NCBI RefSeq assembly: GCF_002073915.1
Contig: NZ_CP012841.1
Span: 57,328-121,327, forward strand
Reading direction: 5' to 3'
DNA length: 64,000 bases
Origin: Candidatus Riesia pediculicola
GTDB taxonomy: Bacteria; Pseudomonadota; Gammaproteobacteria; Enterobacterales; Enterobacteriaceae
Part shown: piece after piece, positions 10,069 to 19,915 of the stretch
Layout: each line of letters opens with the position of its first letter
How positions within the stretch are numbered: position 1 is the stretch's first letter
Notes under the pieces: generated by a model
Told to the model about the DNA's origin: nothing
Seen by the model: the letters and a program-made list of their open reading frames with translations, nothing else
The model's database searches: none
Program-made: the position numbers and the translations under genes

Positions 10069-11256
10069 TTAAATATCAAAATCGTTAGATGCATATTGGA
10101 TAATTATTTTTTTAACTAATTCTATTTTATTGATAGATCTCAATAAAATATTTCTAAACTTTTCAACAATTTGGTTCTTGGAGCTAAATAATTTATAAAT
10201 TACTTCAGTAGAAAATTGCATGAAATGGTTATCAAATAACCTACTATTTTGATATTCTAATAAAATATCTTTAGAATAAAAACAAATTCCTCTTTTTTTA
10301 TGTAAAATAAGAAAGCTCAAAAGTCTTTCAACATCTCTATATCCTAGATTTAATCCTTGACCTGCTAATGGATGAATAACGTGCGCAGCATCTCCTATTA
10401 TTACCAAACCTTCTTTTACATAAGATTTTGTATAAGATCTTCTAAAAGAAATAATTTTTTTATTAAAAATCTTTATTTTTTTAAATTTTTCAGGAATTTT
10501 TAAAACAACATATTTTTCTAATTCTCCAAAAGACATTTTGGATAAGTTTTCTATTTCTTGATGTTTTCCATGCAATATTAAACATGCCCAATTTTTAAAT
10601 AAAGGAAGATGAGCAATAGGACCCTCAGAAAAGAACTTTTGCCAGATAATTTTTTGAGAACATTCGAATTTTGTTTGAACAATCATCAGAATACAATACA
10701 AAACTTCTCCATATTCCTTTTTCTTTATTCCAGATAAAAAACAAACTTTTGAGTTTGATCCATCTGATCCAATAATAAGTTTCGTTGATAATTTTTGATT
10801 ATTACTTAAAGTAATCTTCCATTTACTTTTTTCTCGAATAAGATCAATTAATTCGGTAGAATATAAGAAATTAATATTTTTATCAGAAATTAATTTTTTC
10901 TGAAAAGCAAATTTCAAATTTCTATTTTCAATTATGTAGCCAAAGTTTTTTAATCCAAAGTTTTTTGACTTAAAAGTTGTTCGAAATTTCCAATTTTCCC
11001 AAATTTCTAATGTCGTATTTGGAACTATTCTAGAATGAATGATATTCTGCCATACTCCTATTTTTTTTAGGAGAGAGACTGAAGAAAAGCTAATTGATGA
11101 TATTTCAGAATAGGGACAGCTTTGAAAAAAAGAGCTAATTAATTTATTCTTTTCTATCAATAACACTTTCCAACTTGACTTAGCTAATCCAATTGCTAAA
11201 GCGGATCCAACCATGTTTCCACCAACAATAATGATATCGTAATTTTTTTCCAACAT
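10069..11256 (-). CDS. ubiF: Ubiquinone biosynthesis hydroxylase UbiF (DMQ hydroxylase)
   Basis: 395 residues. Flavin monooxygenase that hydroxylates 2-octaprenyl-3-methyl-6-methoxy-benzoquinol in ubiquinone synthesis. N-terminal FAD-binding GGNMVGSALAIGLA, intact DG motif IIGSDGSNSKV, and the C-terminal GDAAHVIHPLAGQGLNLGYRDV. UbiF is chosen over UbiH and UbiI because of SASVSLLKKIGVW-type similarity to E. coli UbiF and because it is divergent from miaB, the E. coli arrangement. A second, more degraded member of the family is ubiH at 56490. Confidence 0.92.
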   Translation of the reverse strand: MLEKNYDIIIVGGNMVGSALAIGLAKSSWKVLLIEKNKLISSFFQSCPYSEISSISFSSVSLLKKIGVWQNIIHSRIVPNTTLEIWENWKFRTTFKSKNFGLKNFGYIIENRNLKFAFQKKLISDKNINFLYSTELIDLIREKSKWKITLSNNQKLSTKLIIGSDGSNSKVCFLSGIKKKEYGEVLYCILMIVQTKFECSQKIIWQKFFSEGPIAHLPLFKNWACLILHGKHQEIENLSKMSFGELEKYVVLKIPEKFKKIKIFNKKIISFRRSYTKSYVKEGLVIIGDAAHVIHPLAGQGLNLGYRDVERLLSFLILHKKRGICFYSKDILLEYQNSRLFDNHFMQFSTEVIYKLFSSKNQIVEKFRNILLRSINKIELVKKIIIQYASNDFDI

Positions 11257-11359
11257 ATTTATAATAGAGAAGTTTTATATTTTTATTCAAGAAAAAATTA
11301 TACATTGATTCTCCATGTCGTCGAACTGAAATCGTATTTTTAATACGAAGGAACTTTAT
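11257..11359. promoter_or_regulatory. Divergent ubiF/miaB promoter region
   Basis: 103 bases between divergent starts. A GAAGGAAC lies shortly before the miaB ATG as its Shine-Dalgarno. Promoter hexamers cannot be singled out in this A/T background. Confidence 0.35.
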
Positions 11360-12697
11360 ATGAAAACATACTATAAAAAGATATATATAAAAACTTGGGG
11401 ATGTGATATGAATAAGTACGATTCCTCTAAAATAATTGATATCTTTTTTAAGAAAAAAAAATATAGTTTAGCTAAAACCGATACAGAAGCTGATATTATT
11501 TTACTAAATACCTGTTCAGTTCGAGAGAAAGCACAAGAAAAAGTTTTTCATCAACTTGGGAGATGGAAAAAGCTTAAAAAAAATAAAATCGAACTTATCC
11601 TATGTGTAGGGGGATGCGTAGCATCTCAAATGAACAAATCGATACTAAAACGAGCTCCATATGTGGATATTATTTTTGGTCCGAAAACAATTCATCTTTT
11701 ACCAGAAATGATTAGAAGTTTCGAAAAGAGTAGAAGAAAGATCATTAATATAGATAGCAATTTTAGAAATAAAAAGTTTCAAAAAAATCATGAAACAATT
11801 CGGAAAGACATCTCTTCTCTTATCTCAATTATAGAGGGATGCAATAAGAAATGTTCTTTTTGTATTGTTCCTTTTACTAGAGGAAAAGAATTTAGTAGAC
11901 CTCTGAATGAAATATTAATAGAAATTAAAAATCTCGTTTCAGAAGGATGTCGAGAAATACATTTACTTGGACAAAACGTAAATGCGTACAGATATGTTCA
12001 AAAAAACGGAAAAATATACGATTTTTCCAAACTGATTCAAAAAATTTCTCTAATAAATGGAGTGAAGAGAATTAAATTTTCAACAAATCATCCAAATCAC
12101 TTTACTCAAGATGTAATTGATTTATATTCAACTATTTCTCAATTGGTTGATTATGTTCATATTCCTGTACAAAGTGGATCTGACGAAATTCTAAGAAAAA
12201 TGAGAAGACCATACACCATTGAAAGATATAAAAAAATTATAAAAAAAATTAGAGAAGTTAGACCTGATATTTTGATCGGTTCAGATTTTATCGTTGGATT
12301 TCCTGGAGAAACAAAAGAAGATTTTTTAAAGACTATTCAATTAGTTAAAGAAATAGATTTTGATGTTAGTTTTAGTTTTATGTACTCTTCTAGACCAGGA
12401 ACCGAAGCATCTTTATTGAGAGATGATACCAACGGACATGAAAAGAGAAATCGACTGTATTTTCTACAAAACTTAATAGAGAGACAGATTATAGAGCATA
12501 ATAAGAGAATGGTTAATCAAACTCAGAAAATTTTAGTTTTGTCTAAAGATCAAAATGATCCAAATAAATTAGTAGGCTTTTCCAATAAGAATAGAAAGGT
12601 TATATTTTATGGATCCAAAGAAATGATAGGAAATCTAATAGACGTCAAAATAACACATTTCTATAAGAATAAATTGTACGGAAGAGCAATAGAATAA
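11360..12697 (+). CDS. miaB: tRNA-2-methylthio-N6-dimethylallyladenosine synthase MiaB
   Basis: 445 residues (E. coli 474). Radical-SAM enzyme that adds the 2-methylthio group to i6A37 of tRNAs reading U-starting codons. The N-terminal domain carries three cluster cysteines (WGCDMNKYDS, NTCSVREKA, VGGCVASQ). The radical-SAM motif is GCNKKCSFCIVPFTRG. Then LLGQNVNAY, HIPVQSGSD and a C-terminal TRAM-like stretch. First gene of a long plus-strand block. E. coli ybeZ, normally next, is absent. Confidence 0.96.
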   Translation: MKTYYKKIYIKTWGCDMNKYDSSKIIDIFFKKKKYSLAKTDTEADIILLNTCSVREKAQEKVFHQLGRWKKLKKNKIELILCVGGCVASQMNKSILKRAPYVDIIFGPKTIHLLPEMIRSFEKSRRKIINIDSNFRNKKFQKNHETIRKDISSLISIIEGCNKKCSFCIVPFTRGKEFSRPLNEILIEIKNLVSEGCREIHLLGQNVNAYRYVQKNGKIYDFSKLIQKISLINGVKRIKFSTNHPNHFTQDVIDLYSTISQLVDYVHIPVQSGSDEILRKMRRPYTIERYKKIIKKIREVRPDILIGSDFIVGFPGETKEDFLKTIQLVKEIDFDVSFSFMYSSRPGTEASLLRDDTNGHEKRNRLYFLQNLIERQIIEHNKRMVNQTQKILVLSKDQNDPNKLVGFSNKNRKVIFYGSKEMIGNLIDVKITHFYKNKLYGRAIE

Positions 12698-12917
12698 TGA
12701 TCTAAAAAGTTTGAAATAGAAATGATCTTTTCTCAAATAAAAGAATGTATTACGTTCATATTTCAAATATGATATATTTCTTAAAGGCTATATGAATCAA
12801 AGTATCATATTTAAATTACGAGAAAAGTTCAAAGAGTAAATCTTTTATATTCAATATATTGGATAATTATGAAGTTTATTGGATTTTCTATGATTCAATT
12901 TTATAATATCGTAAAAT
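12698..12917 (+). other. Spacer where ybeZ stands in E. coli
   Basis: 220 A/T-rich bases between miaB and ybeY. E. coli has the roughly 1-kb ybeZ (PhoH-like NTPase) here. No remnant was recognised, so the gene appears deleted rather than decaying in place. Confidence 0.5.
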
Positions 12918-13373
12918 GTGAAAGTGTATCTCTCTAATATTTACAGAGTTTCTCCAGAGTTTATCGGATTTTTAAATAGAAAAAGATTTATCAAATGGAT
13001 CGATAGGGTTCTATCTTATTTTTCTTCCGAAAAGGAAATTTCAATTTATATAGCAAGTTTAGAAGAAATGAGAACTCTTAATCGATTATATAGAGGAAGA
13101 GATTATCCAACTAACGTTTTATCTTTTTCATCTAACGATATGAGAGGATTTAATTTTTCTTTTCTCGGAGATTTAATTATTTGTCATGAAATTTTAAAAA
13201 AGGAAGCAAAGAACCAAAGGAAATCAATTGATTCACATTGGGCACATATCATAATTCATGGTTGTCTTCACTTGTTAGGGATTCATCATCAAAATGAAAT
13301 TGATTTGAAGAAAATGGAAAGCATGGAAATTAAGATTCTTAAAAGACTTGGCTATCCTAATCCATTTTATTAG
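12918..13373 (+). CDS. ybeY: Endoribonuclease YbeY (rRNA maturation, ribosome quality control)
   Basis: 151 residues (E. coli 155). The zinc motif HxxxHxxxxxH is visible in HGCLHLLGIHH, and NVLSFSS matches the family. YbeY processes the 3' end of 16S rRNA and acts with RNase R on defective ribosomes. The start is GTG at 12918; an ATG two bases earlier is out of frame. Next to ybeX as in E. coli, though the usual partner ybeZ is missing. Confidence 0.94.
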   Translation: MKVYLSNIYRVSPEFIGFLNRKRFIKWIDRVLSYFSSEKEISIYIASLEEMRTLNRLYRGRDYPTNVLSFSSNDMRGFNFSFLGDLIICHEILKKEAKNQRKSIDSHWAHIIIHGCLHLLGIHHQNEIDLKKMESMEIKILKRLGYPNPFY

Positions 13374-13439
13374 AAATAAAAAACTTTCTCTTTTTTTAAA
13401 ATTAATGGAATTTTCTATGCGTATTTTAACCAAAATGAT

Positions 13440-14306
13440 ATGAGAAAAACTCAAGAAAACGATATACATCATAAACTTTCATTCACAATAATAAGTTTCC
13501 TTAAAAAAATTAATCAGTTTTTTCAAAAGAAGCCGAAAAGTGTACGTTATTTGATAAAAATCATTGTCGAATCGGAAAAAAAAAAAGTTATTGATTACAA
13601 CATCAGAAAAATGTTGGAAGGAGTAATCAGTATTTCTCAAAAAAGAGTGAGAGATATTATGACTCCAAGATCCCATATTATTACCTTAAGAAACAATCAA
13701 AACTTAAAAGAATGTCTGGAAACAATTGTCAACTATCCTTACTCTCGTTTTCCAGTAATCAATAAAAATAAAGATCAAATAGAAGGATTATTGGTCGTAA
13801 AAGATTTACTTCCATTTTTAACACAAAACGAAATCGAAAATTTTCAAGTTTCTGCAATTATGCGAAAAGCTATGGTAACTCCAGAAAGTAAGATAATCAG
13901 TGTATTATTGAGAGAATTTCAAATAAAAAAACAAAATATTTCAATTGTAATAGATGAGTTTGGGGGAGTTTCTGGATTAGTTACTATGGAAAACATTCTA
14001 AACAGTATTGTAGGATATATTTCAGACAAATATAAAAATTTTTCCGATAATATTAATATCCAAAAAATTAGTGAATCACTATATTTAGTGAATGCCCTTA
14101 CTCAAATCGATGAGTTTAATAAAACTTTCCATTCTCATTTGAGAAGTCAAGAATTTGAAACAATAGGTGGTTTAATCATGCAAAGTTTTGGTCGTCTTCC
14201 GTCTAAAGGAGAATCAATTATAATTGATTCGTATAAATTCAAAATAGTCCTTGCTGATAGTAGAAAAATTATTCAAACTGAAGTAAGGATTCCAAAAAGT
14301 TCTTAA
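13440..14306 (+). CDS. ybeX: CBS-domain protein YbeX (CorC family)
   Basis: 288 residues (E. coli YbeX/CorC 292), no membrane segment. Two CBS domains (about residues 65-185, VRDIMTPRSHIITL and VSAIMRKAMVTPES) are followed by a transporter-associated CorC/HlyC domain (DEFGGVSGLVTMENI, then IGGLIMQSFGRLPSKGES). In E. coli it is linked to magnesium/cobalt efflux and ribosome metabolism; the exact role is uncertain. An in-frame A11 tract at 13576-13586 encodes part of EKKKV. Lies between ybeY and the lnt fossil. Confidence 0.93.
   Translation: MRKTQENDIHHKLSFTIISFLKKINQFFQKKPKSVRYLIKIIVESEKKKVIDYNIRKMLEGVISISQKRVRDIMTPRSHIITLRNNQNLKECLETIVNYPYSRFPVINKNKDQIEGLLVVKDLLPFLTQNEIENFQVSAIMRKAMVTPESKIISVLLREFQIKKQNISIVIDEFGGVSGLVTMENILNSIVGYISDKYKNFSDNINIQKISESLYLVNALTQIDEFNKTFHSHLRSQEFETIGGLIMQSFGRLPSKGESIIIDSYKFKIVLADSRKIIQTEVRIPKSS
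13576..13586 (+). other. A11 tract inside ybeX, in frame
   Basis: Eleven consecutive A spanning GAA AAA AAA AAA. The frame is intact in the DNA. Such tracts are prone to RNA polymerase slippage, so a share of the ybeX messages is expected to be out of frame. Confidence 0.7.
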
Positions 14307-14338
14307 AAGAAAATCACCATTAGTATAATTTAATAAAT

Positions 14339-15840
14339 TATGATCCAATTTGTAATCTTTTAAGATATTTTATAGCTTTTATTTTAGGATATATCGAAAT
14401 ACTTTCTTTTTCTCCATTTAGATTCTCATATTTATCAATCTCCATTTTGGGATTTAATAATCAAATTTTTCAAAAAAGAATGCAGATCTGCTTGGATTTT
14501 TTTTGAATTAGGAACGATTTGAACATTTCCATGTTCTAATTATTTTATCGATATGTCATTCTTAATCAATATTTTTTAATAATTCTTTTTAGTTACATAC
14601 TTATTTCAGTATATCTAGGTCTGTTCTGTTATCTTTAAAATTTTTCTTCTGATTTTAATGCAACACGATTTGTATTTTTTGCTCTAATAATTTGGAAAAA
14701 TTAGTGAATTTTTAAGAGAACATTTGTTCACCAGATTTCATAGATACGTTTGAAATACTCTCAAAGAAATGGAAATTTGAGATGGATAAATACCATATTC
14801 GGAAATAGAATAATCAACTTTTTAATCGTATAAGTAATTTAAATGCTTTCTTTTTTTTGAAGAAGCAAACAATCTATTTCTTCATATCTATCTTTTTTCT
14901 TACTTTTCCTAGAACATTTGAAAATCGAAATTGGTGGATAGAAAAGAGATACGAAAAAATAATAGATATACTTCTCCAATATAACCCAATATTTTAAAGG
15001 AAAAACAAATGGAATCATAAAAATATGAAAAAGCATCATTAATTTATTTTTAAAATTATCATGTTAATATTTAGGATCAGTAGGTATTATAGTTTGATCA
15101 GAATCTGAAATTTCCAATGGAATTTGAAAATTATGAATTGATTTCAAATCTGAACAAAATATTTTTCTCAAGAAGACTCGTTTGATTACAGGAATTATAA
15201 ATTCTGAAAATTATTACAAAAATATCTTTTCTAAAAAAATATTTAATTCTATTTCATCATGGGAAAACAAAAACTATCAATGTTCTAAGTAAAACTATTA
15301 CCGAAAACATCATTTAGTTCCGAAGAAGAATTCATTTTATTTCAAAAATAATTTTCCAAACACTAAAAGAAAGTTTTTATCAAAATTTCAATTTAATTTT
15401 AGTCCAGAAAAATATGTTTAAGATCTATTAATCAATTCTTAGAATCAATGTATTACTCCCATATGTTATAAAATAACTTTAATCGATCAAATTGGAAAAA
15501 TTTTTCTTCAGATATCGAATTCATATCAAATATTGCAGACAACAGTTGGTTTGAAAATTCTATCGGTTCTTGAAAACAACCCAAAAAATCAGAATAAGAG
15601 CATTAGAATTTAATATATTCAACGAATCATGAAATTGCTGCTATAATCTCTTCGAATGAAAAAATATACAAAAATGTATCTCAATTCACAATCTCATCTT
15701 TAATAGATCGGAGTTTCTATAAAAGGTTCAACTCCATATATTACGGAAACTATCCAATATTTTTTATTCTTATAAAAAAAAATTACCAAAATTTTACATA
15801 AAATTAAAAATTGGATAATTCATCTTAAACGAACTATTTA
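14339..15840 (+). pseudogene. lnt: Fossil of apolipoprotein N-acyltransferase lnt
   Basis: No long frame, but pieces of Lnt occur in the right order and spacing in all three plus frames. 14354 on: LGYIEILSFSPF (E. coli GTLAFSPY). 14703-14750: SEFLREHLFTRF (TEFLRGWVLTGF). 15296-15322: YYRKHHLVP (RYNKNHLVP). 15449-15505: PICYKITL (AICYEIIL, with the catalytic Cys position). 15533-15580: ADNSWFENSIGS (SNDAWFGKSIGP). 15619 on: STNHEIAAII (STNNGITAVI). 15725 on: GSTPYITETIQYFLF (GLTPYARTGNWPLWV). Many stops and at least five frame changes. Position between ybeX and leuS is the E. coli lnt position. The third acylation of lipoproteins is therefore lost here. End points are approximate. Confidence 0.88.
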
Positions 15841-15966
15841 TAGAATGGTCATTTTTTATTTAAAAACAACTATTACAGAAATAAAAGAAACATCTTTTCA
15901 AAAAATTTGAAAACTATATTATATTGATCTCGTATATAAAAAGAAAAAAATCAATTAAAAATAAAT

Positions 15967-18564
15967 ATGAAAGAAAAAAATGCGTATCGACCGAAAGAAA
16001 TAGAAAAATATGTTCAAGAATATTGGGAAAAAAATAAGACATTTCGAGTTAACATGGATGTAAAAAAAAAGAAGTTTTATTGTCTTTCTATGTTTCCTTA
16101 TCCGTCTGGAAAGTTGCATATGGGACACGTTAGAAATTATACCATTGGAGATGTTATCGCCAGATGTCAAAGAATGTTAGGAAAAAATGTATTACATCCT
16201 ATGGGATGGGATTCTTTTGGTTTACCAGCAGAAAATGCAGCAAAGAGAAATAAAGTTTCAGCATTTCATTGGACCGTCGAAAATATACGTAATATGAAAG
16301 ATCAATTAAAAAAGTTGGGTCTAAGTTATGATTGGAGTCGAGAATTATCGACATGTGAACCAAACTACTATCGTTGGGAACAATGGTTTTTTACGAAACT
16401 TTATGAAAAAGGACTAATTTATAAAAAACTTACAGAAGTAAACTGGTGCCCAACGGATAAAACAGTGTTAGCTAATGAACAAGTAGTAAATGGATCTTGT
16501 TGGTATTGTGAAGGAAAAATAGAAAGAAAAAATCAACTTCAATGGTTCATTAAAATTACTCAATATTCTGAAGAATTGTTGCAAGGACTGAACGATTTAA
16601 AAAGATGGCCAAAAAAAGTTAAAACCATGCAACGAAATTGGATAGGAAGAGAAGAGGGATTGGAAATAGAATTTAGAATACTTCATACAAGAGAAAAATT
16701 GTTTGTTCATTTAGAAAAAAGAAAAATTTACACAATAATGGGAATTTCTTGCTTATATATTGCTTCGAATCATCCTTTAATTATAAAGATATCTAAAAAG
16801 GATAAAAGAATAAGAAATTTTATTCAATCATGTCGAAAAATTCAAATTTCTGAAGAAGTGATTTCTACTATAGAAAAAGAAGGTGTATTTAGTAAAATGT
16901 ATTCGATTCATCCGATAACTGGAAAAAGTATACCCATCTGGATCGTTAATTTCTTATTTAATCAAAATATTTGCGTAAAATTATCTATTCCAAACTACAA
17001 TCATGAAGATTATAAATTTTCGAAAAAATATAACATTCCATTTGAAAGAATTATTTTAAAAAATACAAAAGATTTGGATTACTCTCAAAAAGATAGAACT
17101 GAAGTTTTTGAAGAAACGATTTTGACTCATATTGAAGAGTATGATGGAATGAAAATAAAGGATATTAATAATCAAATTACTAAGAAATTAACTTCTCTAA
17201 AAGTTTCAAAAAAAAAGATCGTTTACAGATTGAGAGATTGGGAGGTCTCCAGACAAAGATTATGGGGTGTAAGAATTCCGATTGCCACCAAAGATGATAA
17301 AAAGGTAATAGTTATTCCAGAAAAATATTTACCTATCATATCCTATGAAGATAAAAAAGGACCTAAAATTTATTCAGAATTTAAAGATTTAGATAAATTT
17401 AAAAACAATTCAATTCGAATTGAAGGAGAAGAATGTTATCTTGAAAAAGATACATTGGATACTTTCGTGCAATCATCTTGGTATTATGCAAGACACACTT
17501 GTCCTAACTATAATGAAGGCATGTTAGATAAAGAAGAAGCAAACTATTGGTTGCCAATTGATCAATATATAGGGGGAATAGAACATGCTACTATGCATCT
17601 TCTGTATATTCGTTTTTTTCACAAATTAATGCGAGATCAAGGTTTATTATTTTCTAATGAACCTGTAAAAAGTCTTCTATGTCAAGGCATGATTTTATCC
17701 GATGCGTTCTATAGTTTAGATAAGGACAAAAAGAAAATTTGGCTTTCTTCTGATCAGATTTCGATCAAAAGAAATAAAAATGGAAGAATCGTTGAATCAA
17801 AGGATCGTCAAGGAAATTCAGTAACGTATGCAGGGATGATAAAGATGTCAAAATCTAAAAATAATGGAGTTAATCCTGAAAGAATACTCGAAAAATATGG
17901 CGCTGATACGATGAGATTATTTATGATGTTCATCGCTCCAATTGAAATGAACATTGAATGGAGAATATCACAAATGAATGGAGCACATCGATTCATAAAA
18001 AAATTATGGAAGATGATTTTCGATCATTCGGAAAATCAATCGAATGAAGTTTTACAAGTTAATCAATTGACTGAGAGACAGATAGATTTATATCTCAATC
18101 TACAAAAAACAATTAAAAAAGTTACTCAAGATATGATTGATCAGTTTCATTTCAACACAGCAATTTCAGAAATCATGAAATTTGTCAATAAGATATCAAA
18201 CTATCATCAAAAAAATGAACAAGATATAGCTCTAATAAAAGAAGCTTTTAATCAAGTAGTTCTCATGTTATTTCCAGTAATACCACACGTATGTTTTATC
18301 CTTTGGAAGGTTCTTGGGAATCATCAAAATATTGATTTTCAGGAATGGCCAAGATTTGATGAAAGTTACATAAATAGTCAAACAAAAAAAAGTTTGATCG
18401 TACAAATCAATGGTAAATTTTACGATAAAATTTACGTTAAAGAGAACTTTTCAGAAGAAAAAATAATTTCAATTGTCCGAAAAAAATGTTTTCGTCGTAA
18501 ACTAAATAAAATCAAAAGAGTGATATATATTCGTTCTAAATTAATAAATATTTTAGTCGAATAA
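15967..18564 (+). CDS. leuS: Leucyl-tRNA synthetase
   Basis: 865 residues (E. coli 860), class I synthetase. HIGH-type signature PSGKLHMGHVRNYT, KMSKS motif MIKMSKSKNNGVNP, zinc/catalytic core and anticodon domain are well kept. The CP1 editing insert (about residues 225-415) is present but degenerate: the threonine-rich TTRPDT motif reads KRKIYT, and the segment equivalent to [20 protein letters not shown] reads NQNICVKLSIPNYNHEDYKF, keeping only the last Asp (D345 equivalent). Charging is expected to work; removal of mischarged amino acids probably not. Confidence 0.97.
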   Translation: MKEKNAYRPKEIEKYVQEYWEKNKTFRVNMDVKKKKFYCLSMFPYPSGKLHMGHVRNYTIGDVIARCQRMLGKNVLHPMGWDSFGLPAENAAKRNKVSAFHWTVENIRNMKDQLKKLGLSYDWSRELSTCEPNYYRWEQWFFTKLYEKGLIYKKLTEVNWCPTDKTVLANEQVVNGSCWYCEGKIERKNQLQWFIKITQYSEELLQGLNDLKRWPKKVKTMQRNWIGREEGLEIEFRILHTREKLFVHLEKRKIYTIMGISCLYIASNHPLIIKISKKDKRIRNFIQSCRKIQISEEVISTIEKEGVFSKMYSIHPITGKSIPIWIVNFLFNQNICVKLSIPNYNHEDYKFSKKYNIPFERIILKNTKDLDYSQKDRTEVFEETILTHIEEYDGMKIKDINNQITKKLTSLKVSKKKIVYRLRDWEVSRQRLWGVRIPIATKDDKKVIVIPEKYLPIISYEDKKGPKIYSEFKDLDKFKNNSIRIEGEECYLEKDTLDTFVQSSWYYARHTCPNYNEGMLDKEEANYWLPIDQYIGGIEHATMHLLYIRFFHKLMRDQGLLFSNEPVKSLLCQGMILSDAFYSLDKDKKKIWLSSDQISIKRNKNGRIVESKDRQGNSVTYAGMIKMSKSKNNGVNPERILEKYGADTMRLFMMFIAPIEMNIEWRISQMNGAHRFIKKLWKMIFDHSENQSNEVLQVNQLTERQIDLYLNLQKTIKKVTQDMIDQFHFNTAISEIMKFVNKISNYHQKNEQDIALIKEAFNQVVLMLFPVIPHVCFILWKVLGNHQNIDFQEWPRFDESYINSQTKKSLIVQINGKFYDKIYVKENFSEEKIISIVRKKCFRRKLNKIKRVIYIRSKLINILVE

Positions 18565-18880
18565 TATAAAAAATTTTCTTAAAAATTCAAATTTTTGAGA
18601 AAAAGTTGAAAGATTCTTCTTAAAAAATATAAATTTTCAAGAATATATTCCGGGCAATTCTTTTAAAAGAGTGCTTTAATAAAAGGTTTTAAATAAAAGA
18701 ATATATTTAGTTAATCAGATGTAGCTTTTTGATATTGTTTAAAACAATCAACAGAAATTTTAAAGACATTTATGCGAAAATTAAATATTTTTGTTCGTTA
18801 AGTAATAAGGAAAAATCTATAGATAACTAATTGGACTTTTAATTAATAAAATTTTTAATCAATAAAACTTAGGATGTATT
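18565..18880 (+). other. Spacer at the former lptE position
   Basis: 316 A/T-rich bases between leuS and holA. In E. coli lptE (LPS transport lipoprotein) is here. No LptE-like peptide was found in any frame I read; the spacer is also shorter than the gene. Confidence 0.5.
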
Positions 18881-19915
18881 TTGAACATTATTTACCCGGA
18901 AAATATTTCCAAAAATCTAAAAAATAAAATTTCCCGAAATTACTTTTTATTTGGAGAAAATTTATTTTTAATTCGGAAATCTATCAAAAGCATCTTAAGA
19001 ATTTTATCCCCTAAAAATATTTACGAAATTAAAAGGTTCCGTCTTATTTCTGAAATTGATTTGAAAAAGATAATAGAATATCTTTCTTTTCAAAATCTTT
19101 TTTATACTGGAAAAATTATTATAATAAATGTTTTAAATGAGAGTTTTTTTTTAAGTTCTCTGGAAAATTTGATAAATCGATCTTCACCCTCTTGGAACCA
19201 AAATCTGATATTGATAATGATTTTCAAGAGATTATACATGGCTCGAAAAATAAGGTCAAGATTTGAAAGTTTCACTAAGATTCATCAAGAAAAAATCATT
19301 GATTGTTCCGAACCAAACCGATCGAGACTCTTCAAAATTGTAAAACATCAGATGGAATCAAGATCCATTTGGCTAGACCTAGAATCGATTGATTTTATTT
19401 TAGATCAAGTAAAAGATCTAACAAAAATAGAAAGAATTTTTAGAAAACTTTCAAACTTTTTTTTGAATAAAACCATAACGATCAATCAAATCAAAAATTT
19501 CTTAAGAAATGAAGTTAGTCGAAGCATATCAGAAGAAGATATAATATATGAGTTATTGCTTGGAAAAATCGAAAAAACTTGGAGAAAAGTTGAGTCTTTA
19601 AAAAAGAAAGAAAACGACATTTTTAAATTGATCAAATCTATTCAGAATAGGTTAATATTGCTATTTTTTCTAAAGTATGAGACGATCAAAGAGAGTTCCA
19701 CATTTTTTATTTCGGAAAGAGTTAATAGAAGATTTCAAGAAAAATACGAAAGTTATATCAAAAAAATAGATCAGAATTTTATTCTGTCATTGATGAAAGT
19801 TATTGCAAGATCGGAACTTTTTCTAAAAAACAATGATCAAGAAATGATTTGGTTAGAATTGGAAAGAATCATCATATTATTTGCTAATCAAAAACGATCA
19901 AAAAATGATACGTAA
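18881..19915 (+). CDS. holA: DNA polymerase III delta subunit
   Basis: 344 residues (E. coli 343). Delta opens the sliding clamp as part of the clamp loader. Fast-evolving but recognisable: NIIYPENISKNLKN resembles RLYPEQLRAQLNE, followed by a nucleotide-fold-like domain without Walker motifs and a helical C-terminal domain. Identity is strengthened by its place between leuS and nadD. Start is TTG at 18881, with AGGA 8 bases upstream. The 3' end overlaps nadD by 11 bases. Confidence 0.85.
   Translation: MNIIYPENISKNLKNKISRNYFLFGENLFLIRKSIKSILRILSPKNIYEIKRFRLISEIDLKKIIEYLSFQNLFYTGKIIIINVLNESFFLSSLENLINRSSPSWNQNLILIMIFKRLYMARKIRSRFESFTKIHQEKIIDCSEPNRSRLFKIVKHQMESRSIWLDLESIDFILDQVKDLTKIERIFRKLSNFFLNKTITINQIKNFLRNEVSRSISEEDIIYELLLGKIEKTWRKVESLKKKENDIFKLIKSIQNRLILLFFLKYETIKESSTFFISERVNRRFQEKYESYIKKIDQNFILSLMKVIARSELFLKNNDQEMIWLELERIIILFANQKRSKNDT

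Noticed and set aside
14500-14560. UGA read as Trp in the lnt region (TGA where E. coli Lnt has Trp)
   Set aside because: One TGA sits at a conserved Trp, which could suggest a changed code, but other frames also contain TAA/TAG and shifts, RF2 is intact, and UGA ends real genes such as pheS. Simple TGG-to-TGA decay explains it.
14839-15039. 66-codon minus-strand frame in the lnt region
   Set aside because: Antisense to the lnt fossil, with no family match.
18565-18880. lptE fossil between leuS and holA
   Set aside because: Position fits, but no LptE-like peptide could be read in three frames and the spacer is shorter than the gene.
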